Numbered from the stretch's first letter, positions 8,270 through 14,897 are shown. The stretch: 30,594 nucleotides of DNA from CAZMYO01 sp964570525 (GCA_964570525.1 CAZMYO010000003.1:1-30594), one strand, 5' to 3'. Translations and numbers: made by a program. The notes: generated from the letters alone by a model not told the origin.

Positions 8270-8284
8270 AAAGACAAATAATAT

Positions 8285-9262
8285 ATGTCCGAAGACAATC
8301 TTACCTTTTATGAAAAACCAACTTCCTCCGGAGAGATTACCATTGTTGGTATTCCGCTTGACCTAGGTAAGGACGGCACCGGCACCAGCGCCGCGCCAAG
8401 CTATTTAAGAGATAACGGACTTTTAGAAATGCTTGATTCCATCGGGTTACGCTGGCAGGACTTGAACGATATTTTTTGTACCCCAAAAGATCGCGCCAAC
8501 CGTGGCGATCCGCGAGCCAAATATCTTGAAGAAATTATACGGGTAGCGGAGGAGGTGGCTCGGCTCGTGAGCAAAGAGATTGCGGCGGGAAAAAAAGTTT
8601 TGGCGCTTGGAGGCGATCACGCAATTTCACTCGGAACCATCTCCGGCGCGGCGGTGGGGAGCGCGGGAGATTTGGGCGTCATCTGGATAGATGCCCATGG
8701 CGATATGATGACCCATGAAAATACCATTTCCGGAAACGTGCATGGCATGCCTTCCTCGGCAGTTTTGGGTTGGGGGCATCCGGCGCTTGTGAATATTTTA
8801 AAACCGGGGAGTAAAATAAAAAAGGAAAATATCGTCTATATTGGTTTAAAAGATTTAGATCAGGCCGAGGTTGACCTTATTCGCCGAGAAAATTTATCAG
8901 CCGTGACCATCATGGACTTAATGCGTTACGGCTTTACGGCGGTTACCGATGCGGTTGACGCGCTCAACAAGAGAGTTAAGAATGTCTGGGTGAGTTTTGA
9001 TGTCGATTCAGTAGATAGGGAGGATTCACCCGCCACTCTTATGGCGACGCGCGGCGGATTAAGCTACCGCGAAATTGTGAATATTGCCAGATATATTGGT
9101 AAGCGCTGTTCTGTTGTCGGCCTGGATGTGGTGGAAATGGTACCCGAGAGAGATATCGACCATAAAACCGCTCAACTTACCATTGAGCTTATCGCCTATT
9201 TTTTTGGCTCGGAATATAATTGGTACACGCAATATATGAAGCAAGAAGCCGGGAAACGTTGA
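8285..9262 (+). CDS. Arginase/agmatinase-family ureohydrolase, arginase-like
   Basis: 325 residues. All Mn ligands of the family can be placed: His112 (GGDHAISLG), Asp136/His138/Asp140 (WIDAHGDMM), Asp239/Asp241 (SFDVDSVD). SGNVHGMP (149-156) matches the SGNLHGQP substrate loop of true arginases, supporting arginine to ornithine plus urea over agmatinase. One oddity: the position of the conserved Asn after the DAHxD motif (Asn130 of human arginase I), which contacts the substrate carboxylate, is Met142. Substrate choice is therefore uncertain; formiminoglutamase or agmatinase activity remains possible. It sits between rpsP and khpA, where arginase is not normally found. The ATG at 8285 has no Shine-Dalgarno site; the AT-rich AATAATAT just before it may be a -10 for a near-leaderless mRNA. 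Confidence 0.85.
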   Translation: MSEDNLTFYEKPTSSGEITIVGIPLDLGKDGTGTSAAPSYLRDNGLLEMLDSIGLRWQDLNDIFCTPKDRANRGDPRAKYLEEIIRVAEEVARLVSKEIAAGKKVLALGGDHAISLGTISGAAVGSAGDLGVIWIDAHGDMMTHENTISGNVHGMPSSAVLGWGHPALVNILKPGSKIKKENIVYIGLKDLDQAEVDLIRRENLSAVTIMDLMRYGFTAVTDAVDALNKRVKNVWVSFDVDSVDREDSPATLMATRGGLSYREIVNIARYIGKRCSVVGLDVVEMVPERDIDHKTAQLTIELIAYFFGSEYNWYTQYMKQEAGKR

Positions 9263-9287
9263 CGAGGTTTTTGCTATATGATATAGT
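9259..9287 (+). promoter_or_regulatory. Predicted promoter of the KH-domain gene
   Basis: TTGACG at 9259-9264 (overlapping the arginase stop codon), a 17-bp spacer, TATAGT at 9282-9287. The expected start near 9294 leaves a ~100-nt leader that contains a GGGCGTAT/ATACGCCC hairpin. Confidence 0.65.
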
Positions 9288-9361
9288 AATGGTGAACCGC
9301 AGTACTGGTGGGTCCAAAAGACTCCACAGTGTCGACAGACTGCCAAAGAAATGAATTGTAG

Positions 9362-9380
9362 GGGCGTATTGCATACGCCC
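9362..9380. repeat. GGGCGTAT/ATACGCCC hairpin in the khpA leader
   Basis: 8-bp perfect stem with loop TGC, 15 bp before the khpA ATG. It resembles a widespread interspersed palindrome of the GTAGGGGCGTATTGCATACG type (recalled, not searched). It could occlude or present the start codon region. Confidence 0.65.
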
Positions 9381-9395
9381 GTACCGAATGAAAAT

Positions 9396-9713
9396 ATGGA
9401 ACAAGATCAAATGTTTGTAGAAATGGTAGTCAAAGCGATCGTAAATAATCCTAACGACGTCAAGACCACAAGAATCATTGACGAACGCGGGGTGCTCATC
9501 ACCTTAGATGTGAACCCGGCCGACATGGGTTATGTGATTGGTCGCCAAGGCCAGACTGCCCGTTCCCTTCGCACCCTGCTCAAGATCGTTGGCGCCAAGA
9601 ATAACGCTCGCGTTAACCTCAAGATCAGTGAGCCGGTGGGCGGTCGCGGACCAAACCCGCGTATGATGAACGAAACGGTTGATACCAGCGCCGTTGATAA
9701 CCTCGGCATCTAA
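9396..9713 (+). CDS. khpA: KH-domain RNA-binding protein (KhpA/YlqC family)
   Basis: 105 residues from the ATG at 9396. A single type II-like KH fold is visible: MFVEMVVKAIVNNP, then VLITLDVNPADMGYVIGRQG with the GxxG loop Gly49-Arg-Gln-Gly52, then ARSLRTLLKIVGAKNNARV. KhpA proteins bind RNA and in Firmicutes work with KhpB in cell-division control. The gene normally lies between rpsP and rimM/trmD, as it roughly does here. The tail (about 80-105, VGGRGPNPRMMNE) is an extra polar extension. An in-frame ATG at 9351 is rejected because the intervening codons are the palindrome repeat and do not resemble the family. Confidence 0.92.
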   Translation: MEQDQMFVEMVVKAIVNNPNDVKTTRIIDERGVLITLDVNPADMGYVIGRQGQTARSLRTLLKIVGAKNNARVNLKISEPVGGRGPNPRMMNETVDTSAVDNLGI

Positions 9714-9728
9714 AATAGACAAATTAAG

Positions 9729-9765
9729 CCACTCCGTGATAATATCATGGGGTGGTTTTGTTTTT
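9729..9765 (+). terminator. Rho-independent terminator after khpA
   Basis: A 12-bp stem (9729-9740 with 9744-9755; two G-U pairs) with a 3-base loop, followed by TTTTGTTTTT. It also separates khpA from the convergent phosphatase gene. Confidence 0.85.
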
Positions 9766-9804
9766 AGTTTAAAATCAATAATCTTCACCCTCAATTTTTA
9801 AGGA

Positions 9805-10584
9805 TTAGTTACAAATTGTTTCAACTAATTTATCGTGAAGTAAATTATTGGAAATCAGTATATCGGGAGTGAAGACATCCCATGGTCCTCCTTTTAAATT
9901 GGTAATTTTTCCGCCGGCTTTTTTTACTAAAAGTGATGCCGCCGCCACATCCCATGGTTTTAATCCGGCATGCAGATACGCATCAATCGTTCCTTCAGCC
10001 AAGCTTGAGATATCTGCCACGGCGCTTCCCATTATTTTTATTTGTCTTACCAATGGCGAGAGACGTTCGAGACATCGAACAACTTCTGGACGTCTCTTCA
10101 ACTCCCATGGCCAATCAGCGGCAATAATAGTTTTTTTGAAATCATTCACTTCTGAAACTTTTATTTCTTTTCCGTTAAGAAAAGCGTGTGACTCATCGGA
10201 AAAAGCCGTGTACACTTTATTGGCCAAGGGTATGGATATAATTGCCAATTTTGTTTTGCCTCTATTAACTAAAGCCACCGAAATTGCAAAATTTCTGCTA
10301 CCACGTGAAAAATTTGTCGTACCATCCAGAGGATCAATAATCCACAGCCTCTCCTTATCGCGGAAAGCTTGGTAGTCGCTGGGTGCTGTTTCTTCGGCAA
10401 GGAATTCACAGCCTGGATCTATTTCAGATATCTTTTCAATGAGAAATTTTTCAACAGCAATGTCCGCCTCCGTTACGAAATCAACTCCATCCTTGGCGCG
10501 AGAAATTATTGCCTCCCTACGTTCGAAAAAGTTTTTTAATAAATTACCAGCTTCCTCTACAATATTTAAAATTTTATTTTTCAT
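9805..10584 (-). CDS. Inositol monophosphatase family protein (SuhB/CysQ-like)
   Basis: 259 residues from the ATG at 10582-10584; the frame extends two codons to a TTG that is not needed. Family motifs: DFVTEADIAVEKFL, a metal-binding EE pair in FLAEETAP, WIIDPLDGTTNFSRG (the D-P-x-D-G-T/S motif) and, near the end, KPWDVAAASLLVKKAGG (W-D-x-A). These Mg-dependent, Li-sensitive phosphatases hydrolyse inositol-1-phosphate, pAp or sugar bisphosphates; the sequence does not decide which. CysQ-like pAp activity would overlap with NrnA encoded at 3534-4493, an inference only. It is convergent with khpA. Confidence 0.9.
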   Translation of the reverse strand: MKNKILNIVEEAGNLLKNFFERREAIISRAKDGVDFVTEADIAVEKFLIEKISEIDPGCEFLAEETAPSDYQAFRDKERLWIIDPLDGTTNFSRGSRNFAISVALVNRGKTKLAIISIPLANKVYTAFSDESHAFLNGKEIKVSEVNDFKKTIIAADWPWELKRRPEVVRCLERLSPLVRQIKIMGSAVADISSLAEGTIDAYLHAGLKPWDVAAASLLVKKAGGKITNLKGGPWDVFTPDILISNNLLHDKLVETICN

Positions 10585-10610
10585 AATCAATCAATGATAG
10601 GTGCTCAACT

Positions 10611-10616
10611 ATTATA
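10611..10616 (-). promoter_or_regulatory. -10 box candidate for the phosphatase gene
   Basis: TATAAT on the minus strand, about 27 bp upstream of the ATG. No recognisable -35 lies 17 bp further upstream, so the call is weak. Confidence 0.35.
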
Positions 10617-10645
10617 CTGGGCATATTTGCATTTTACATGAGATA

Positions 10646-10674
10646 TTGACAAAAAGCCAATTCTGTATTATTAT
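10646..10674 (+). promoter_or_regulatory. Predicted promoter of the YdcF-like gene
   Basis: TTGACA at 10646-10651, a 17-bp spacer, TATTAT at 10669-10674. Expected transcription starts at or just after the TTG at 10681, implying a leaderless mRNA or a start slightly downstream. Confidence 0.65.
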
Positions 10675-10680
10675 TAGCTG

Positions 10681-11502
10681 TTGTTTCAAGAATTAAGTTT
10701 GCCCATTCCTAAAGCAATTTTAGTTGTTGACGCAGACGGGACAATACTGCTCAACAGCCCATTTCAGCCGACGCGTCCGAAGCGTTGGCAAAACAATCTA
10801 ACGGAGGATGGTCACATGCTGAGGAAAACGGCCTTGCATTGTTTCGGACGGCACGTGGAAACCGTTGGCGCGGACAAGATCATGTGGGGCGATCCCCCGG
10901 ATCGTCTCGGTCAGATCACCTACTGCCTCTACCTGATCTGGCGCCAAATCATCGCGTTGCCCGCCCTGTTTACGTTCGGCACGGGCGCCTCCGAGAAGGA
11001 CGACGTCAAGGAGGCGGAGTACTGGATTCGTTTCATGTGGGAGAATCTGGATTCCGTGCGTGGCTTCACCGCTTTCAAGGAGGTGGACGTCGCGCAGATG
11101 CGATTGCAGCTCGGGTTTATCGAGATATATCCAGAAACCACGTCAATGAACACCATTGACGAGGTGAAGGCGATCGGCGAGCTCTATCTCGCTCGTGGCA
11201 TCGCCGAAGCGACATTCGTCACCTGCCCGACGCACGCGTCGCGATGCATGCGCGAAGTCCTGCAGGCGTGGAGCGAACCTCGTTTTGATACGCTCCGTCG
11301 CGGGACCAGCGTCCGCGCGAGCGACGTCAACTACATCGGCTATAACGTGGGCGACGTCTCCATACTCGAGCCGCCTCACCGGCCGGATGACAAGTTGCCG
11401 TCCTTTTTCCGGATGTTGCCCGAGGTGTTTCGTTTGTCGCAAGAGGACAAGCAGACGCTGTATCACGTGTGGAGCGACATGCTCGGTCGCATGCGCAGGT
11501 AG
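10681..11502 (+). CDS. YdcF/DUF218-like protein, GC-rich and probably acquired
   Basis: About 273 residues if the TTG at 10681 is used; no ATG precedes the first conserved segment. The best match is the DUF218 (YdcF/SanA/ElyC) pattern: E-x-x-S-x-N-T (Glu152, Ser155, Asn157, Thr158), then ELYLARGIAEATFVTCPTHA with the family's V-T-x-x-x-H (His185) and a following Arg188. Functions in that family are poorly defined (envelope-related in enterobacteria). The N-terminal VVDADGTILL could fit a Rossmann-type start. Codons from about 10760 on are markedly GC-rich compared with neighbours, while the first ~80 bp are AT-rich. It has its own promoter and terminator, so it behaves as an independent cassette. 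Family assignment is moderate. Confidence 0.6.
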   Translation: MFQELSLPIPKAILVVDADGTILLNSPFQPTRPKRWQNNLTEDGHMLRKTALHCFGRHVETVGADKIMWGDPPDRLGQITYCLYLIWRQIIALPALFTFGTGASEKDDVKEAEYWIRFMWENLDSVRGFTAFKEVDVAQMRLQLGFIEIYPETTSMNTIDEVKAIGELYLARGIAEATFVTCPTHASRCMREVLQAWSEPRFDTLRRGTSVRASDVNYIGYNVGDVSILEPPHRPDDKLPSFFRMLPEVFRLSQEDKQTLYHVWSDMLGRMRR

Positions 11503-11523
11503 TTCGGCAGCGTTCGATTACAT

Positions 11524-11574
11524 GGCGCGGCTGTGGTTTGGGTGATCATCATACCCTCCATGGCCGCGCCTTTC
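11524..11574 (+). terminator. Likely terminator after the YdcF-like gene
   Basis: GGCGCGGC (11524-11531) pairs with GCCGCGCC (11563-11570), followed by TTTCTCATTT. The loop is long (31 bases) but contains further complementary GGGT/ACCC bases. The T-run is interrupted. Confidence 0.6.
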
Positions 11575-11591
11575 TCATTTATACAACATAC

Positions 11592-11620
11592 TTGAAAGCA
11601 AGATAACTTTGAATTATACT
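11592..11620 (+). promoter_or_regulatory. Predicted promoter of trmD
   Basis: TTGAAA at 11592-11597, a 17-bp spacer, TATACT at 11615-11620. The ATG is at 11632, so the transcript would have a leader of only ~5 nt or none. Confidence 0.7.
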
Positions 11621-11631
11621 AGTAATTGCGT

Positions 11632-12354
11632 ATGCAATTTGATGTTCTCACCATTTTTCCCGATTTAATTTACAATTACTGCGACGACAGTATTCTTGGC
11701 CGTGCCCAAAAAAATAAACATATTAGCATTCGGGCGCACGATTTTAGGGAATATACTTTGGATAAACACGGGCAGGTTGATGACAGCCCGTATGGCGGCG
11801 GCGCGGGAATGGTTTTAAGGGCCGAGCCGATTTTACGCGCTTTATCTGCTGTGGAAAAAAAACGCCCCGCAACGGCGGGGCGTGATTTCGCCAAATCAAA
11901 ACGATCAAAAATTATTATTCTTTCGGCAAAGGGTAAGCAGTTTAACCAGAAGATGGCTTATGATTGGTCCAAAAAATATGAGCAGCTTATTTTAATCTGC
12001 GGCCGGTATGAAGGCATTGATGAAAGGGTGAAATCTGTCTTGCGCGCCGAAGAGGTTTCTATCGGTCCGTTTATTTTAACCGACGGCGACGTAGCGGCCA
12101 TGGCTATTATCTCGGCCGTGGCGAGATTGGTTCCCGGAGTGATAAAGCTTGAGTCGCTGGCCGAGGAATCGCATTGGAATTTATTGCTCAAAAAAGAAGC
12201 GGCCGCGGCGGCAGACACCACCGGTCTTGAATATCCGCACTACACCCGTCCGGAAGTTTTAGAATATAAAGGAAAAAAATACCGTGTGCCTAAAATTCTG
12301 CTCTCGGGTGATCATAAAAAGATAGAAGAGTGGAGAAAAAATCATAGTAAGTAA
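11632..12354 (+). CDS. trmD: tRNA (guanine37-N1)-methyltransferase TrmD
   Basis: 240 residues from the ATG at 11632; an upstream in-frame TTG is not needed. TrmD methylates G37 of tRNAs with a G at position 36, preventing +1 frameshifts. Motifs: MQFDVLTIFPDL, DDSPYGGGAGMVLRAEPI (51-67), LICGRYEGIDERV (121-133) and the trefoil-knot SAM site VSIGPFILTDGDVAAMAIIS (142-161), then PHYTRPEV. Residues ~77-90 (KKRPATAGRDFAKS) are an unusual basic loop encoded across a GC hairpin (11863-11882). rimM, normally just upstream, is missing here. Confidence 0.96.
   Translation: MQFDVLTIFPDLIYNYCDDSILGRAQKNKHISIRAHDFREYTLDKHGQVDDSPYGGGAGMVLRAEPILRALSAVEKKRPATAGRDFAKSKRSKIIILSAKGKQFNQKMAYDWSKKYEQLILICGRYEGIDERVKSVLRAEEVSIGPFILTDGDVAAMAIISAVARLVPGVIKLESLAEESHWNLLLKKEAAAAADTTGLEYPHYTRPEVLEYKGKKYRVPKILLSGDHKKIEEWRKNHSK
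11863..11882. repeat. GC hairpin inside trmD
   Basis: CGCCCCGC (11863-11870) pairs with GCGGGGCG (11875-11882). It is preceded by eight A, so on the minus strand it has the shape of a rho-independent terminator (stem then T8). No minus-strand gene is present, so it is more likely an inserted palindrome. Confidence 0.7.
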
Positions 12355-12444
12355 AATAATTTTTGATATATGGCGATAGAAAAAAGATCCACCTATTGCT
12401 TTTTTTCTTCTCATCATCTAGTCTAAAGAGTGGAGGCAGTCAAC

Positions 12445-12819
12445 ATGGAAAAAGAGTGGTCAATCGAATTTTGTTCGGGGGGAAACTGTCGGTTTCAGAC
12501 CCCTTTTGAACAGAAATTTCGGACTAACCCGCCCAGCTTTCAGCAGCACATGAGAATTCCGGCGGATTGGCTGGAGAGTCCAATTTCGCCCCACATCCAT
12601 TTGTCGTATGGCAACCTGGTGGTCATTACTCGTTTAAAGACGAAAGAGCAGGCCAAACGAGTTTTGCGGATGCTCGCCGGAATCTGGGACAAGGTGGAAA
12701 GATATGGCAGTGAAAAAACTGCCGAACGTCGGCCGGTGCCGGAAAAAATGCGCCAGAAGACCGAGGAGCAGGTCGTCGCAGTGGAGGCGAGAATTGATAT
12801 GCTTGAATTTTTGCCATAA
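12445..12819 (+). CDS. Small hypothetical protein, 124 residues
   Basis: Start ATG at 12445, preceded at proper distance by TGGAGG (12431-12436), one of only two clear Shine-Dalgarno sites in the window. An upstream in-frame GTG at 12430 overlaps that site and is rejected. The protein has no signal peptide and no membrane segment. The N-terminal half is mixed (FCSGGNCRF, PHIHLSYGNLVVITRL). The C-terminal half is strongly charged and probably helical (KEQAKRVLRMLAGIWDKVER, then EERxP-rich). I do not recognise a family. It is followed by a strong terminator, so it is a monocistronic unit between trmD and the rRNA gene. Confidence 0.75.
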   Translation: MEKEWSIEFCSGGNCRFQTPFEQKFRTNPPSFQQHMRIPADWLESPISPHIHLSYGNLVVITRLKTKEQAKRVLRMLAGIWDKVERYGSEKTAERRPVPEKMRQKTEEQVVAVEARIDMLEFLP

Positions 12820-12828
12820 ATTTAGAGA

Positions 12829-12867
12829 GGTGTGCCGCGCGAACCACACCACCTCACCTGTTCGCGC
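12829..12867 (+). other. Possible RNA pseudoknot in the 3' UTR
   Basis: GGTGTG (12829-12834) can pair with CACACC (12845-12850). GCGCGAAC (12837-12844) can pair with GTTCGCGC (12860-12867). The two helices interleave as in an H-type pseudoknot. This lies between the stop codon of the small gene and its terminator. Confidence 0.4.
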
Positions 12868-12872
12868 TATTC

Positions 12873-12904
12873 AAAAACATCCCGATTTAGTCGGGATGTT
12901 TTTG
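12873..12904 (+). terminator. Rho-independent terminator
   Basis: A 13-bp perfect stem (12873-12885 with 12891-12903) with loop TTTAG, ending in five T. The A-run on the other side makes it potentially bidirectional. Confidence 0.9.
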
Positions 12905-12939
12905 ATAAGCTGTTGAGGGTATTTTATATCCTCATTTTA

Positions 12940-13064
12940 CCCCGCACCAAAAGCGCCATGTTTTTCTATATTTCGAGAAGAAAATCAGTTTCTAATGCTA
13001 TGGTCTCTCTGTAGAAAGACTGCATACAAGAAAAGCAGAAATCTATGGCGCTATGGTGACGGGG
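12940..13064. mobile_element. 125-bp element with ~20-bp imperfect terminal inverted repeats
   Basis: The left end CCCCGCACCAAAAGCGCCAT matches the reverse complement of the right end ATGGCGCTATGGTGACGGGG with few mismatches or bulges. Smaller hairpins lie inside (CTGC/GCAG at 13020-13038, TTTC/GAAA near 12971-12983). TTTA-like bases flank both sides. It could be a MITE-like element or a structured RNA; there is no reading frame inside. It lies just upstream of the 16S promoter. Confidence 0.5.
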
Positions 13065-13065
13065 T

Positions 13066-13074
13066 TTATCCACA
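13066..13074 (+). promoter_or_regulatory. Consensus DnaA box upstream of the 16S promoter
   Basis: TTATCCACA, a perfect match to the E. coli DnaA-box consensus, 10 bp before the -35 element. A single copy only; no cluster as expected at an origin. Confidence 0.4.
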
Positions 13075-13084
13075 TCGCAAGAGC

Positions 13085-13113
13085 TTGACAGGTTTTGAGA
13101 AATAGTCTATTAT
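13085..13113 (+). promoter_or_regulatory. Predicted 16S rRNA promoter
   Basis: TTGACA at 13085-13090, a 17-bp spacer, TATTAT at 13108-13113. This is the strongest match in the region and is placed ~450 bp before the mature 16S 5' end. Confidence 0.8.
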
Positions 13114-13120
13114 TATGAAG

Positions 13121-13563
13121 CGTTAATTTAACCCCTTTCAAAGCAAAAAAGCACTCTCTAACAATTTAGTTAATTCTGCTAAGTCCGATAGCTACCCGCC
13201 TCCTCGGCGGATTTCACTCCTATCGTCGTGAAACTGGCAAGAAAAAAGAGCAACTCACAATGGGTTTCTCTTTTTTCTTTCTCAACACTGTTTCACCCTC
13301 CGACATAACGTCGAAGGTGGTTCCTCGAAATGGCAGAGAAAGACGATCATTGACAATACAAATGTGACAAGAACCATATAAGTCTATCTATTCTCAAATA
13401 GGCTCTTCGGAGTCTGTTTGAATCCAACAATAAATAAATCTGAATAAATCTGCCGATTTTACTTCGGTAAAATCGAGCATCCCGTATTCCGGCCAAACCG
13501 GAATCGGGACAAACGATCAGTATTCATACTGAATCGATTGAATTCTCTATTGTCGCAAGACAA
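13121..13563 (+). other. 16S rRNA leader with hairpins and 5' processing arm
   Basis: No gene. From left to right: an A/T hairpin AAGAAAAAAGAG/CTCTTTTTTCTT (13239-13250 with 13268-13279) resembling an attenuator; the processing arm 13349-13373; CGATTTTAC-TTCG-GTAAAATCG (13454-13475, UUCG tetraloop); a TCCCG..ATTCCGG/CCGGAAT..CGGGA stem near 13480-13510; and ATTGTC-GCAA-GACAAT (13549-13564, GCAA tetraloop) ending at the mature 5' end. 13349-13373 pairs with 15462-15487 beyond the 3' end, one base bulged, as an RNase III-type pre-16S stem. Confidence 0.75.
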
Positions 13564-13775
13564 TTTATTGAGAGTTTGATTCTAGCTCAGGATGAACGCT
13601 GGCGGCGTGTCTAAGGCATGCAAGTCGAGCGACGTGTCCCCCGCAAGGGGGATTACGAGCGGCAAACGGGTGAGTAACACATTGGTAACCTGCCTCCAAG
13701 ACGAGGATAGCCTGGCGAAAGCTAGGCTAATACTCGATAGTCATGCGGGGACATAAGTCATTCGCATGTAAATCG

Positions 13776-13880
13776 GAGGTCAGAGACCAGAGATCAGATA
13801 TCAGAGTGGATGTTTTCCAGATTCGCACACTGGAGAATCGCTTTCCGATATCTGAAATCCGGTATCTGACTTCTGGCCTG
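13776..13880 (+). repeat. 16S V2 (helix 10) expansion made of CAGAGATCAGATATCAGA-type repeats
   Basis: Replaces the short helix 10 of ordinary 16S. The left side GGTCAGAGACCAGAGATCAG pairs imperfectly with a right side that reads GATATCTGAAATCCGGTATC, then TGACTTCTGGCC. Both arms are built from degenerate (T)CAGAxATC units. Confidence 0.7.
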
Positions 13881-14396
13881 GAGAGGGGCCTATGGCCTAT
13901 CAGCTAGTTGGTAAGGTAACGGCTTACCAAGGCTATGACGGGTAGCAGGCGTGAGAGCGCGACCTGCCTCAGTGGAACTGAGACACTGTCCACACTCCTA
14001 CGGGAGGCTGCAGTCAAGAATATTCCTCAATGGACGAAAGTCTGAAGGAGCGACGCCGCGTGCAGGATGAAGGTCTTCGGATCGTAAACTGCTTTTACGA
14101 GGGAAGAATTTGTGACGGTACCTCGTGAATAAGAGGTTGCTAACTCTGTGCCAGCAGCAGCGGTAATACAGAGACCTCAAGCGTTATCCGGATTTATTGG
14201 GCGTAAAGCGTCCGCAGGTGGTTCAGCGGGTCAGAGGTTAAAACCTAACGCTCAACGTTAGGATCGCCTTTGAAACTACTAAACTAGAGTACGGAAGAGG
14301 TGAGCGGAATTCTCGGTGTAGTCGTAATAAGCGTTGATATCGAGAAGAACACCAAAAGCGAAGGCAGCTCACTGGTACGTAACTGACACTCATGGA

Positions 14397-14444
<48 letters not shown>

Positions 14445-14519
14445 CTAAACGATGCGAACTAGGTATTGGCAGTATCGACCCTGTCAGTGCCGTTTAAAAA
14501 AGCAAACGCGTTAAGTTCG

Positions 14520-14557
<38 letters not shown>

Positions 14558-14562
14558 AAATA

Positions 14563-14607
<45 letters not shown>

Positions 14608-14796
14608 GTAAACGGGGAACCTTACCTGGGCTCAACTACTAGCTGCAAGTCCGCGGAAACGTGGACCGCCTTCGAGGGTGCTAGATAGGTGCTGCATGGT
14701 TGCCGTCAGCTCGTGCCGTGAGGTGTACCATTAAGTTGGGAAACGAGCGCAACCCACATCGTGTGTTAAATTGTACACGCGAGACCGCCCGGATCT

Positions 14797-14897
14797 TTGG
14801 AAGCGAGTGAAGCAAAGTAAGTAATAAGCAGATTAAGCAAGGTAAGCAACGAGCTTACAAACTTACTCTGCCTACTCTGCTTAGAACTCGCTGTCAG
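14797..14897 (+). repeat. 16S V7 (helix 39) expansion made of TAAGCAGA-type repeats
   Basis: Bounded by CGGATCT (14790-14796) and AGATCCG (14898-14904). Inside, AGCGAGT (14802-14808) pairs with ACTCGCT (14886-14892). Degenerate units such as AAGCAGATTAAGCAAGGTAA lie on the left and TTACTCTGCCTACTCTGCTT on the right. Confidence 0.75.

Noticed and set aside
10585..10590. TTG start two codons upstream for the inositol-phosphatase gene
   Set aside because: The ATG at 10582-10584 gives the usual N-terminus and there is no Shine-Dalgarno site for either.
13350..13382. A second 16S promoter (TTGACA then TATAAG)
   Set aside because: Spacing is 21 bp, and the TTGACA is explained as part of the processing stem that pairs with 15462-15487.
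13998..14180. Minus-strand ORF of 60 residues inside the 16S region
   Set aside because: It is antisense to conserved 16S rRNA; the frame is a by-product of rRNA sequence.
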